Source: Amycolatopsis sp. NBC_00345
GTDB taxonomy: Bacteria > Actinomycetota > Actinomycetes > Mycobacteriales > Pseudonocardiaceae
Assembly (NCBI RefSeq): GCF_036116635.1
Contig: NZ_CP107995.1
Location: 1,054,001 to 1,118,000, forward strand
DNA: 64,000 nt
Direction of reading: 5' to 3'
Shown here piece after piece: positions 25,121 through 36,306 of the stretch. The notes beneath the pieces were generated by a model. That model searched no databases. It was not told the origin of the DNA and saw only the letters and a program-made list of their open reading frames with translations. The first letter of the stretch is position 1. Every line of letters begins with the position of its first letter. A program made the translations under genes and the position numbers.

Positions 25121-26010
25121 TGACCGAGGCGAAGACACCGCCGGCCGAGCTGAAGGACCAGCCGCGCTCCGCGGCGCGGATGACGCTCCAGGCGTTCCGG
25201 GAAAACCGCCTCGCGGTCGCCGGGCTGGTGCTGATCGTCCTGTTCCTCCTCTTCTGCTTCCTGGGCCCGCTCGTCTACCACACCGAGCAGGTGGCGACGA
25301 ACCTCTCCGGCGCCAACCAGCCGCCGGGCGCGGGGCACCCGCTGGGCACCGACGACGTCGGCTACGACGAACTCGGCCGGCTGATGGAGGGCGGCCGCTC
25401 TTCGCTGGAGATCGGCGTGGCGGCGGCCGTGATCGCGACGGTGTTCGGCACGCTGTGGGGCGCGATCGCCGGGTACGTCGGCGGGTTCGTCGACGCGGTG
25501 ATGATGCGGGTGGTCGACACCCTGCTGGCCATCCCGACCCTGTTCCTGCTGCTGATCCTGGCGGCGATCTTCACCCCGACCGTCAGCCTGCTGATCCTGG
25601 TGGTGTCGTTCGGCGCGTGGCTGAGCCCGGCGCGGCTCGTGCGCGGCGAGACGCTTTCGCTGCGCACCCGCGAGTACGTGCAGGCGGTGCGGATGATGGG
25701 CGGCGGGAGCCGTCGTGTGGTGCTGCGGCACATCATGCCGAACGCGATCGGCACCATCGTGGTCAACGCGACCTTCCAGGTGGCCGACGCGATCCTGCTC
25801 GTCGCGTCGCTGAGCTACCTCGGCCTCGGCATCGCCCCGCCGCACGCGGACTGGGGCAACATGCTCTCCAACGGCACGGAGTTCGTGCAGAACGGCTACT
25901 GGTGGATGATCCTGCCGCCGGGCATCGCGATCATGCTCGTGGTGGTCGCGTTCAACCTGCTCGGCGACGCCCTGCGCGACGCGCTCGAAGTGCGGCTGCG
26001 GAGGCGGTGA
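25120..26010 (+). CDS. Peptide ABC transporter permease (DppC/OppC type)
   Basis: 296 residues. It begins with a cytoplasmic tail and first helix (RLAVAGLVLIVLFLLFCFLG), then the type-C hallmark GHPLGTDDVGYDELGRLMEG near 80. The EAA loop is TREYVQAVRMMGGGSRRVVL. Five further helices follow and it ends in LGDALRDALEVRLRRR, the standard C-terminus of this subunit. It pairs with the DppB-type subunit. The start overlaps the upstream stop, and the next gene begins 2 bp after its stop. Confidence 0.94.
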   Translation: MTEAKTPPAELKDQPRSAARMTLQAFRENRLAVAGLVLIVLFLLFCFLGPLVYHTEQVATNLSGANQPPGAGHPLGTDDVGYDELGRLMEGGRSSLEIGVAAAVIATVFGTLWGAIAGYVGGFVDAVMMRVVDTLLAIPTLFLLLILAAIFTPTVSLLILVVSFGAWLSPARLVRGETLSLRTREYVQAVRMMGGGSRRVVLRHIMPNAIGTIVVNATFQVADAILLVASLSYLGLGIAPPHADWGNMLSNGTEFVQNGYWWMILPPGIAIMLVVVAFNLLGDALRDALEVRLRRR

Positions 26011-26011
26011 C

Positions 26012-28101
<2,090 letters not shown>

Positions 28102-28105
<4 letters not shown>

Positions 28106-29928
28106 GAATCACCAAGGCACTCGTGCTGCCCTTGGTGCTGCTGGCCGGGCTGGCGACCGCCTGCAGCGGCAGCAGCGGCGGCTCCGGCGGCGGCACCCCG
28201 ACCGAGGGCGGCACCGCGGTGTTCGCCGAGGCGCCCGGCACCCAGCCGAACTGGATCTTCCCGTTCGTCGACTCGGCGCACAACAGCGGCTACGCCACGG
28301 GCGACCTGCAGCAGCTGATGTACCGCGAGCTGTACTGGTTCGGCGACAGCAGCGGCAGCACCGGGGTGAACACCACCAAGAGCCTCGCCGACCCGCCGGT
28401 CTACAGCGACAACAACAGCAAGGTCGTCATCAACGTCAAGCCGTACAAGTGGTCCAACGGCGAGACGGTGAACGCCAAGGACGTCGTGTTCTGGATGAAC
28501 ATGATGTACGCGGAGAAGGCGAACTGGTACGGCTACGTGCCCGGCCAGTTCCCGGACAACGTCAAGTCGGCGACGGCCACCGGGCCGCAGCAGGTGACGC
28601 TGCAGCTCACCGACTCGTACTCGCCGACCTGGTTCACCGGTCAGGAGCTGGCGCAGGTCGCGCCGTTGCCGATGGCGTGGGACAAGACGTCCGACGCCGC
28701 GGCGTCGGGCAGCGGCGGCTGCGCGGACGACCGCGCGAAGTGCGACGCCGTCTACAAGTACCTGTACGGCAAGAGCAAGGACCTCTCGACCTACGCCACC
28801 GATCCGCTGTGGCAGGTCGTGGACGGGCCGTGGCACCTCACCGCGTTCGACGCCGAGGGCAACATCAGCTACGACCCGAACCCGAAGTACAGCGGGCCGG
28901 ACAAGCCGCACCTGGCGCACTACAAGATGCAGCCGTTCACGAGCACCAGCGCGGAGTTCAACGCGCTGCGCAGCGGGAAGACCGTGAACGTCGGCGGGGT
29001 GCAGGGCGCGGACCTGCCGCAGAAGAAGGCGTCGGAGAAGCTGCCGGCCACGAACCCGTTGCAGGCCAACTACAATCTGGTGCCCGCGTACGGCTGGGGC
29101 TGGAGCACCACGCTGCTGAACATGGACAACCCGACGTTCGGGGCGGCGTTCAAGCAGCTGTACCTCCGGCAGGCCATGCAGCAGACGCTGGACCAGGAAA
29201 CCGACGTGAACGTCGCGTTCCGCGGTTACGGCGCGCCGACCACGGGGCCGGTGCCGGTCAACCCGGACAACGAATACGTGACGGCGGCCGAGCGCGGCGC
29301 CGGCCCGTACCCGTTCGACAAGGCGAAGGCCAAGGGCCTGCTCACCGGCCACGGCTGGACCCTGCAGAACGGCGCGATGACCTGCACCAGCCCCGGCACC
29401 GCGCCGAACCAGTGCGGTGAGGGCGTCGCGGCGGGCACGCGGCTGGAGTTCTCGCTGCAGTACTCGACGGGCAACCCGGCGTACGGCCGGATCATGCAGC
29501 AGTGGAAGTCGGACGCCGCCGAGGCGGGCATCGTGTTCGACCTGAAGGGCCAGGAGTTCAACGCGCTGATCAACGACATCAGCAGCTGCCACGGCTCGGG
29601 CCCGACCTGCGAGTGGCAGATGGGCTTCTTCGGCTACCAGCAGTACAACGCGGTGCCGACGGGTGACCAGCTGCTGCTGCCCGGCTCGACCGGCAACATC
29701 GGCAACTACAACGACCCGAAGCTCAACTCGCTCATCCAGGCCACCCTGCACAGCGACGACAAGAACGCACTGGCCGCGTACGAGGACTACGCGGTGAACA
29801 CGTTGCCGGGGCAGATCAACATGCCGCTGCGCACGTACATCGAGGTGGTGGACAAGAAGCTCGGCGGGGTGGCGTTCCCCGCCGTGCAGACGGCCCGCGC
29901 CCCGGAGGAGTGGTACTTCACGAAGTAG
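28102..29928 (+). CDS. Peptide ABC transporter substrate-binding lipoprotein (SBP_bac_5)
   Basis: 608 residues from ATG 28102, overlapping the ATPase stop (ATGA), with GGAGAG upstream. A lipoprotein signal ends at LATAC, with Cys21 to be lipidated, then a Gly/Ser linker. The mature part is a class C binding protein: KPYKWSNGETVNAKDVVFWM near 120 and FKQLYLRQAMQQTLDQETDV near 355 are family landmarks. It captures the ligand outside the membrane and feeds the two permeases. The gene order B-C-D/F-A places it last, just before a strong terminator. Confidence 0.93.
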
Positions 29929-29972
29929 GCCCGGACCCACTCGCTCGGCGGGCCCCGCGTCCGCTGAGCGAA

Positions 29973-30021
29973 CGAGCGGGAGTGCCGGCCTCCCCCTTCC
30001 GGAGGCCGGCACTCCCGCTCG
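29973..30021 (+). terminator. Rho-independent-like terminator of the peptide transporter operon
   Basis: A perfect 21-bp stem (arms 29973-29993 and 30001-30021, core GCGGGAGTGCCGGCCTCC) with a 7-nt loop CCCTTCC follows the binding-protein stop by 45 bp. Confidence 0.8.
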
Positions 30022-30155
30022 AGTCCATTGGACACCGTGAGTGGCCGTCGGCGGGAGAGATCACGAAGAGTCACACTCGAACGGATTATGAACGACCTCG
30101 GGTGTCCTTCGTTCGGCGGCGTCGCTCTACTCCGAGTGGCAGTAACCTTCGCGCC

Positions 30156-30356
30156 ATGGACGACCGAAGGACCGCTTGCCGCACGGTCCAGATGGCGGGC
30201 CTCGGCCTCGTGGCCGGGCTGGGTTTCCTGGTTTCGAGCCTGTGGTGGGCGGCCGCCGTGTGGTGGACGTGGCTGGTCGGCAGCCTGCTGGTGGGGCTGC
30301 TGACGTGGATCCTCGTGTTCGAGCTGATGCGCCTGCGTCGCGGCGGCGGCGACTGA
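30156..30356 (+). CDS. Small membrane protein, two transmembrane segments
   Basis: 66 residues from ATG 30156. Two hydrophobic helices are evident: MAGLGLVAGLGFLVSSLWWA (13-32) and WLVGSLLVGLLTWILVFELM (39-58). A Trp-rich turn (AAAVWWTW) separates them and the tail is basic (RLRRGGGD). It is of unknown family. Short two-helix proteins of this type are frequent in actinobacteria. It has no clear operon partner, since a terminator lies upstream and a convergent gene downstream. Confidence 0.6.
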   Translation: MDDRRTACRTVQMAGLGLVAGLGFLVSSLWWAAAVWWTWLVGSLLVGLLTWILVFELMRLRRGGGD

Positions 30357-30539
30357 GCGGCGCCTGTCACCTTGGCGCACCTGTCACCCCGGGGCACCTT
30401 TCACCCCGCCGCGGTTTCACCCCGCTGCGGGCGCTGGCCGGCAACCACTGAGCCGTCGCGCCACTGTCCCGCGGCCGTCGGCGCGTCTGTCCACATCGGA
30501 CGCAATATCCGGGGTGCTGCCCGGAAACCCGGCGGACGG

Positions 30540-31004
30540 TTATCCGCGGCCGGCCAGCAGGAGGTCCCGGGTCAGCTCGAGGTGGCCGCGGTGCTGCGCC
30601 AGCTCCTCGTAGATGTGTTGCAGCGCCATGCCCTGGCTTTCGCAGATCGGGGTGTCGCGGTATTTCGGCGGCGCTTCACCGTGGCAGGGGTCCGCCGGGA
30701 CCGCCGCGGCGACGTCCGCCGCGAGCTGGCCGCGGACGGCGTGCAGCCGGGCCACCAGCTCGTCGACCGGGCCGGTGGCGGTGAACTCCGCCGCCCGGTC
30801 GCGCGGCACGGCGCGGCCCGCGACGACCTGCCCGCCCCAGAAGGAGACCACGCCGAGGCAGTGCGTGACGATCGCGTACGGCGAGTTGCCGCCCGGCAGC
30901 TCCGGGCGGCGGTTGGCCAGGTCGTCGCCGAGCCCGGTGAGGACGGCGGCCATCCCGTCCAGCGCGAGGTCGACGAAGTACAGGTATCCCTCAGCGGTGA
31001 TCAC
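30540..31004 (-). CDS. DinB/DUF664-family protein
   Basis: 154 residues, GTG start at 31004. A four-helix DinB-like bundle is suggested by YAIVTHCLGVVSFWGGQVVA near 45 and the C-terminal MALQHIYEELAQHRGHLELT near 125. The histidines at about 48, 129 and 136-140 match the metal triad of this superfamily. Members are metal-dependent, often mycothiol- or bacillithiol-linked transferases. The substrate is unknown. The start lacks a clear ribosome site. Confidence 0.8.
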   Translation of the reverse strand: MITAEGYLYFVDLALDGMAAVLTGLGDDLANRRPELPGGNSPYAIVTHCLGVVSFWGGQVVAGRAVPRDRAAEFTATGPVDELVARLHAVRGQLAADVAAAVPADPCHGEAPPKYRDTPICESQGMALQHIYEELAQHRGHLELTRDLLLAGRG

Positions 31005-31128
31005 GCGGGGAAGCGTAGTCGCCCGAACGGATGGATCGACGAGATTTCGCGACGGGCCGTGCGCTTCGCCGCCGTCCCTGGCATGGGGTCACGGAGCATG
31101 GGGTCACGGCCGGACGAAGGAGGAGCTT

Positions 31129-31905
31129 GTGACAACAGGGCGTTTCACGGACAAGGTGGCGTTGGTGACGGGTGGCAGCCGCGGTATCGGGGCCGCCGTG
31201 GCGGCGCGGCTGGCGGCCGAGGGCGCGGCGGTGGCGATCGGCTACCGCGGCAACCAGGCGGCGGCCGACGACCTGGTCGCGCGGCTGCGCGCCGACGGCG
31301 CACGGGCGTTCGCCGCACAGGCCGACGTCGCCGACCCCGAGCAGACGAAGGCGCTGGTCGAGGCGGCCGTCGCCGAGTTCGGCCGGCTCGACGTGCTCGC
31401 CTCGTGCGCGGGCATCGAGCACTTCGGCGCGCTGGAGAACCTGACCCCGGCGGACTTCGACCGGGTCTTCGCGGTCAACACGCGCGGCCAGCTGTTCGCG
31501 GTCCAGCACGCCGCGGCGCACCTGCCCGACGGCGGGCGGATCGTGCTCACGTCTTCGGTCAGCGCCTCGCGCGCGGTGTTCGGCCACACGCTGTACGCCT
31601 CGTCGAAGGCCGCGGTGGAGTCGATGGTGCTGAACCTGTCGGCGGAGCTGGGGAAGCGCGGCATCACCGTCAACGCCATCGCGCCGGGCGGCACGGCCAC
31701 CGACATGGCGGCGGAGAACGCGGCCCACTACCAGCACCCGGACCTGGCCGGCCGGCTGTCGATGGACGAGTGGCTCACCTCCCACGGCGCGCTCGGCCGC
31801 CTGGCCACCCCGGCGGAGGTCGCGGCCGGGTACGCCTTCCTCGCCTCCGGCGACGCCGCCTACATGACCGGGCGCACCCTTCAACTGGACGGCGGTTTCT
31901 TCTGA
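31129..31905 (+). CDS. Short-chain dehydrogenase/reductase (classical SDR)
   Basis: 258 residues from GTG 31129, with AGGAGG 5 nt upstream; the frame is open much further 5' without support. The Rossmann motif TGGSRGIGAAVAARL (about 13-27), the DVADP acidic site, the catalytic Ser in VLTSSVSASRA and the YASSKAA Tyr-Lys pair near 160 are all present. The second-strand YRGN and following charge suggest NADP(H). It resembles 3-oxoacyl-ACP reductase/glucose dehydrogenase-like SDRs, but the substrate cannot be assigned. Confidence 0.92.
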   Translation: MTTGRFTDKVALVTGGSRGIGAAVAARLAAEGAAVAIGYRGNQAAADDLVARLRADGARAFAAQADVADPEQTKALVEAAVAEFGRLDVLASCAGIEHFGALENLTPADFDRVFAVNTRGQLFAVQHAAAHLPDGGRIVLTSSVSASRAVFGHTLYASSKAAVESMVLNLSAELGKRGITVNAIAPGGTATDMAAENAAHYQHPDLAGRLSMDEWLTSHGALGRLATPAEVAAGYAFLASGDAAYMTGRTLQLDGGFF

Positions 31906-31985
31906 GCCATCAGGGGTTCCGCGCAAATGGTGCGGAGCATCAGTCCACTCAGGACACTCGGCGATCCCGGGCGGATCAGGGCAGA

Positions 31986-32294
31986 TCAGGGCAGGGGGAA
32001 CAGCGTGATCTGCGCGGGATCGTCCGGGATCCCGATGAACCGGGCGCACTTGCGGCAGGTGACCGGCCGCCGGGACGGGGTGATCTCGCCGCCGGAGCCG
32101 AGGCCCGACCAGCCCTGATGGCAGGCGGGGGCGGGCAGTGTCAGCGAGTTGAGCCACTCGACCCAGACGACGGCGTGGACGACGTCGGAGCGGCCGATGT
32201 GCAGCCGCCGGCCTTCGAAGAGCCGGTGTTGCGCCTCGGCGAAGGCCTCCGGGTCGATCCGGTTGACCGGGAACAGGGGAATCGGCTCGCTCAC
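31986..32294 (-). CDS. Conserved-type hypothetical with Cys pair
   Basis: 102 residues from GTG 32294; the reading frame is open to 32375, but the VSEPIPLFPVNR start looks natural. It contains HAVVWVEWLNSLTLPAP, then a Cys-His (PACHQGW) and a CxxC (VTCRKCARF), a possible small zinc site. No family is recognised. It is convergent with the SDR gene and has no partner. The codon use matches neighbours, so it is probably real. Confidence 0.55.
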   Translation of the reverse strand: MSEPIPLFPVNRIDPEAFAEAQHRLFEGRRLHIGRSDVVHAVVWVEWLNSLTLPAPACHQGWSGLGSGGEITPSRRPVTCRKCARFIGIPDDPAQITLFPLP

Positions 32295-32589
32295 CGCGTC
32301 ATTATCGCCGCGCCGGGCGCCGGGGCCGGGCTCCGCGCGGTACCCGGCGTGGCGGGCGGGCCTGCGACCGTCCACAAAGGCCTATTCAGGGCCGGGTAAA
32401 GACTGAGCCGTTCGGCCTAAGATCGCTACCATTAGTGAGCGTGAAGGCACAAGGAGCCATATCTCACAAGCCGCAGCCCTGTAGGCAGTGAATCACCGAC
32501 TGTAAATTTAGTTGTCGTACTACATCTAAGCGCAGGGGATCAGTGTCGCTCCCGAACGTGCGTAGCCGAAGTTCACGGGAGGGCTGACC

Positions 32590-35500
32590 ATGACGACCGC
32601 AAGCACGGGCACCGACGAGCGGCTGGAACACCGAGCCGCCGCGCTGTACGCCGGTGACCAGCAGGTTCGCGCAGCCGATCCGCTTGACTCCGTGAGTGCG
32701 GCGATCCGGCGGCCGGGGCTGTCGCTCCAGCGGGTCGTCGCCACGATCATGGAGGAATACGCGGACCGGCCGGTGCTGGGGGAGCGGGCGAAGGAGCTCG
32801 TCACCGATCCGGCGACCGGCCGCGTCACGCTGGAGCTGGTGCCGCGGTTCGAGACGATCACCTACGGCGAGCTGTGGGACCGCGTCGGCGCCGTCGTCGC
32901 CGAGTGGCACCACGACGCGCGAAACCCGTTGGCGCCCGACGAGTTCGTCGCCATCCTCGGGTTCACCAGCACCGACTACACGACCCTCGACCTGGCGTGC
33001 ACGCGGATCGGCGCGGTCTGCGTGCCGCTGCAGGCCGGCGCGACCGCGGGGCACCTGAAGCCGATCATCGCCGAGACCGAGCCGCGCATCCTCGCCGCGA
33101 GCGTGGAGAACCTGGACACCGCCGTCGAAGCGATCGCGGAGAGCGCGTCGGTGCGACGGCTGCTGGTGTTCGACTACCACGCCGAGGTCGACGAGGAGCG
33201 CGAGCAGTTCGAGGCCGCGCGGCAGCGGCTCGCGGAGTCCGGCAGCACGGTGGTCCTCGACACGCTGGCCGACGTGATCGCGCGCGGGCAGGCGCTGCCG
33301 CCGGCGCCGGAGTTCGACCCGGGCCCGGCCGGCGACCGGCTGGCCCTGCTCATCTACACCTCCGGCAGCACCGGCACGCCCAAGGGCGCCATGTACACCG
33401 ACCGGCTGGTGCGCGAGCTGTGGTTCGGGTTCTGGCCGGAGAAGACCGGTTACGCGGTGCTGGGCATCAACTACATGCCGATGAGCCACGTCGCGGGCCG
33501 CGCGCTGCTGCTCGGCACGCTGGCCGACGGCGGCACCTCGTACTTCGTCGCGAAGAGCGACGTGTCGACGTTGTTCGAGGACATCGCGCTGGCGCGCCCC
33601 ACCGAGATGATGATGGTGCCGCGGATCTGCGACATGCTGTTCCAGCGCTACCAGAGCATGCTGGACACCGGCTCCGGGACCGAGGAAGAGGTGAAGGCGC
33701 AGCTGCGCGAGAAGGTCCTCGGCGGCCGGCTGCTGTGGGCGGGCTTCGGGTCCGCGCCGCTTTCGGCCGAGATGGCGGCGTTCATCGAGTCCTGCATCGA
33801 GATCCCGCTGCACGACGGCTACGGCTCGACGGAGGCGGGCGCCGTCCTGCTGGACCACTTCATCTCACGGACGCGGGTCACCGGCTACAAGCTGGTCGAC
33901 GTCCCCGAGCTGGGGTACTTCACCACGGACCTGCCGCACCCCCGGGGCGAGCTGCTGATCAAGTCGTCGGCACTGGTGCCGGGTTACTTCAAGCGGCCGG
34001 ACGCCACGGCCGAGGTGTTCGACGGCGACGGCTACTACCGCACCGGCGACATCATGGCCGAGCTCGGGCCCGACGAGCTGGTCTACCTCGACCGCAGCAA
34101 GAACGTGCTCAAGCTGTCGCAGGGCGAGTTCGTCGCCGTCTCCCGGCTGGAGGCGGTGTTCGCGACCAGCCCGCTGGTCCGGCAGATCTACGTCTACGGC
34201 AGCAGCGAGCGCTCGTACCTGCTCGCGGTGGTCGTGCCGACGCCGGAGGCACTGGAGCGCGGCGGCGATCTGAAGGCGGCGGTGAGCGAGTCGCTGCAGC
34301 AGATCGCGAAGGAGGCGGACCTCAACTCCTACGAGATCCCGCGTGACTTCCTGCTGGAGACCGAGCCGTTCACGCCGGAGAACGGCCTGCTGTCGGGGAT
34401 CCGGAAGCTGTTGCGCCCCAAGCTGAAGGAGTTCTACGGCGAGCGGCTGGAGCAGTTCTACCAGGAGCTGGCCGACCGCGAGGCGAACGAGCTGCGCGCG
34501 CTGCGCCGCACCGGCGGCGACGAGCCGGTGTTCGACACGGTGGTCCGCGCCGCGCGGGCCGTGCTCAGCTCCTCGGCCGGTGACCTGGCGCCGGACGTGC
34601 ACTTCATGGACCTGGGCGGCGATTCGCTGTCCGCGCTGTCGTTCTCCACGCTGCTCAAGGAGATCTTCGACGTCGAGGTCCCGGTGGGCGTGGTCATCAG
34701 CCCCGCCAACGACCTGCGGCACCTGGCCGCGTACATCGAGGCCGCGCGTGAGTCCGGCGTGCGGCGGTCGACCTTCGCCAGTGTGCACGGCGAAGGCGCC
34801 ACCGTGGCCCGGGCCGCGGACCTCACGCTCGACAAGTTCATCGACGCGGAAACCCTGGCCGCGGCGAAGGATCTGCCGCGTCCGAGCGGTCAGGCGCGCA
34901 CCGTGCTGCTGACCGGCTCGAACGGCTACCTCGGCCGGTTCCTGTGCCTGGAGTGGCTGGAGCGGCTCGACGAAACCGGCGGCAAGCTGATCTGCATCGT
35001 CCGCGGCAGCACGGCCGAGGCGGCGCGCAAGCGGCTCGAAGACGCGTTCGACAGCGGTGATGCGGGCCTGCTGCGGCACTTCCGGGAGCTGGCCGCGGAG
35101 CACCTGGAGGTCCTCGCGGGCGACATCGGGGACGCGGACCTCGGGCTCGACGAGCCGACCTGGCGCCGGCTGGCCGACACCGTCGACCTGATCGTGCACC
35201 CGGCCGCGCTGGTCAACCACGTGCTGCCCTACGACCAGCTGTTCGGGCCGAACGTCGTCGGCACCGCGGAGCTGATCCGGCTGGCGCTGACCACGCGGGT
35301 CAAGCCGGTCACCTACCTGTCGACGGTGGGCGTGTTCACCGAGGAGGCCGCGGGCACCGACGAGTACTCCGACATCCGCGTCACCTGCCCGGTGCGCGCG
35401 ATCAACGAGGAGTACGCCAGCGGTTACGGGACGAGCAAGTGGGCCGGCGAGGTCCTGCTGCGCGAGGCGCACGACCTGGCGCGGCTGCCGGTCGCGACGT

Positions 35501-36075
35501 TCCGCTCCGACATGATCCTGGCGCACAGCCGGTACGCGGGGCAGCTCAACGTGCCCGACATGTTCACCCGGCTGCTGCTCAGCCTCATCGTCACCGGCAT
35601 CGCGCCGCGGTCCTTCTACAACAGCGACCGGCCCGCGCACTACGACGGGCTCCCGGCCGACTTCACCGCCGAGGCCATCACGACCGTCGGGCTGGCCGAC
35701 GCCGAGGGGTACCGGACCTACAACGTGATGAACCCGCACGAGGACGGCATCTCGCTCGACGTCTACGTGGACTGGCTGAACGAGGCCGGCTACCGGATCC
35801 AGCGGATCGACGACTACGCCGAGTGGTTCACCCGGTTCGACAGCGCCATCCGCAGCCTGCCGGAGCTGCAGAGGCAGCACTCGCTGCTGCCGCTGCTGCA
35901 CGCGTTCGCCCGGCCGGCCGAGGCCGTCGACGGGGCGGGCGACATCCCGACCGAGCGCTTCCGCACGGCCGTCCAGGTGGCGAAAGTGGGCGCGGACAAG
36001 GACATCCCGCACGTGTCCGCGGCGCTCATCCGGAAGTACGCGACGGACCTCGAGAGTCTGAACCTCCTCCTCTGA
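32590..36075 (+). CDS. car: Carboxylic acid reductase (CAR)
   Basis: 1161 residues, the expected three-domain enzyme. Residues 1-650 are an adenylation domain with LIYTSGSTGTPKGAMYTD and the later YRTGDIMAEL. Phosphopantetheine attachment is Ser679 in LGGDSLSALS. The reductase domain from about 770 starts with TGSNGYLGRF and has the Tyr946-Lys950 pair in YGTSKWAGE. It reduces free carboxylic acids to aldehydes using ATP and NADPH, and needs activation by a phosphopantetheinyl transferase, not seen in this window. GGGAGG precedes the ATG. It is monocistronic, closed by a hairpin. Confidence 0.96.
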   Translation: MTTASTGTDERLEHRAAALYAGDQQVRAADPLDSVSAAIRRPGLSLQRVVATIMEEYADRPVLGERAKELVTDPATGRVTLELVPRFETITYGELWDRVGAVVAEWHHDARNPLAPDEFVAILGFTSTDYTTLDLACTRIGAVCVPLQAGATAGHLKPIIAETEPRILAASVENLDTAVEAIAESASVRRLLVFDYHAEVDEEREQFEAARQRLAESGSTVVLDTLADVIARGQALPPAPEFDPGPAGDRLALLIYTSGSTGTPKGAMYTDRLVRELWFGFWPEKTGYAVLGINYMPMSHVAGRALLLGTLADGGTSYFVAKSDVSTLFEDIALARPTEMMMVPRICDMLFQRYQSMLDTGSGTEEEVKAQLREKVLGGRLLWAGFGSAPLSAEMAAFIESCIEIPLHDGYGSTEAGAVLLDHFISRTRVTGYKLVDVPELGYFTTDLPHPRGELLIKSSALVPGYFKRPDATAEVFDGDGYYRTGDIMAELGPDELVYLDRSKNVLKLSQGEFVAVSRLEAVFATSPLVRQIYVYGSSERSYLLAVVVPTPEALERGGDLKAAVSESLQQIAKEADLNSYEIPRDFLLETEPFTPENGLLSGIRKLLRPKLKEFYGERLEQFYQELADREANELRALRRTGGDEPVFDTVVRAARAVLSSSAGDLAPDVHFMDLGGDSLSALSFSTLLKEIFDVEVPVGVVISPANDLRHLAAYIEAARESGVRRSTFASVHGEGATVARAADLTLDKFIDAETLAAAKDLPRPSGQARTVLLTGSNGYLGRFLCLEWLERLDETGGKLICIVRGSTAEAARKRLEDAFDSGDAGLLRHFRELAAEHLEVLAGDIGDADLGLDEPTWRRLADTVDLIVHPAALVNHVLPYDQLFGPNVVGTAELIRLALTTRVKPVTYLSTVGVFTEEAAGTDEYSDIRVTCPVRAINEEYASGYGTSKWAGEVLLREAHDLARLPVATFRSDMILAHSRYAGQLNVPDMFTRLLLSLIVTGIAPRSFYNSDRPAHYDGLPADFTAEAITTVGLADAEGYRTYNVMNPHEDGISLDVYVDWLNEAGYRIQRIDDYAEWFTRFDSAIRSLPELQRQHSLLPLLHAFARPAEAVDGAGDIPTERFRTAVQVAKVGADKDIPHVSAALIRKYATDLESLNLLL

Positions 36076-36087
36076 CCCGCTGAACTG

Positions 36088-36138
36088 CCGTCAAGGCCTC
36101 CTTACCCGCGTGGCACGCGGGTAAGGAGGCCTTGACGG
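36088..36138. terminator. 24-bp-arm hairpin after car
   Basis: Perfect 24-bp arms (36088-36111, 36115-36138; core GTCAAGGCCTCCTTACCC) close a 3-nt loop, 12 bp past the car stop. The outer 15 bp of the arm also occurs alone at 9210-9225, so this is a member of a dispersed element used as a terminator. Confidence 0.75.
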
Positions 36139-36187
36139 ACAAAAGGGTCTTATGGGGACGGCGCGAGCGGGGCGGGGCCGCGGGCTC

Positions 36188-36246
36188 TTGACTTCGCTGC
36201 GTGCGGAGTCCTACCGTCTGAGTCACTTCGGTAGGAATCTTTCCTA
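36188..36246 (+). promoter_or_regulatory. Putative promoter and TAGGAA-TTCCTA operator of the chitinase gene
   Basis: TTGACT at 36188-36193 and TACCGT at 36212-36217, 18 bp apart, fit a housekeeping actinobacterial promoter. Downstream, TAGGAA (36232-36237), TCT, TTCCTA (36241-36246) is a perfect dyad. It resembles the TAGGAAA/TTTCCTA palindromes known upstream of secreted polysaccharide hydrolase genes (CsnR-type boxes) in Streptomyces. A repressor binding here would block transcription. This is inference. Confidence 0.5.
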
Positions 36247-36306
36247 ACACCGGGCTCCTGCCGGGCACCGCCGCCTTGGTCCCCGTTGTCCCCGGAAGGA
36301 TTTCCC

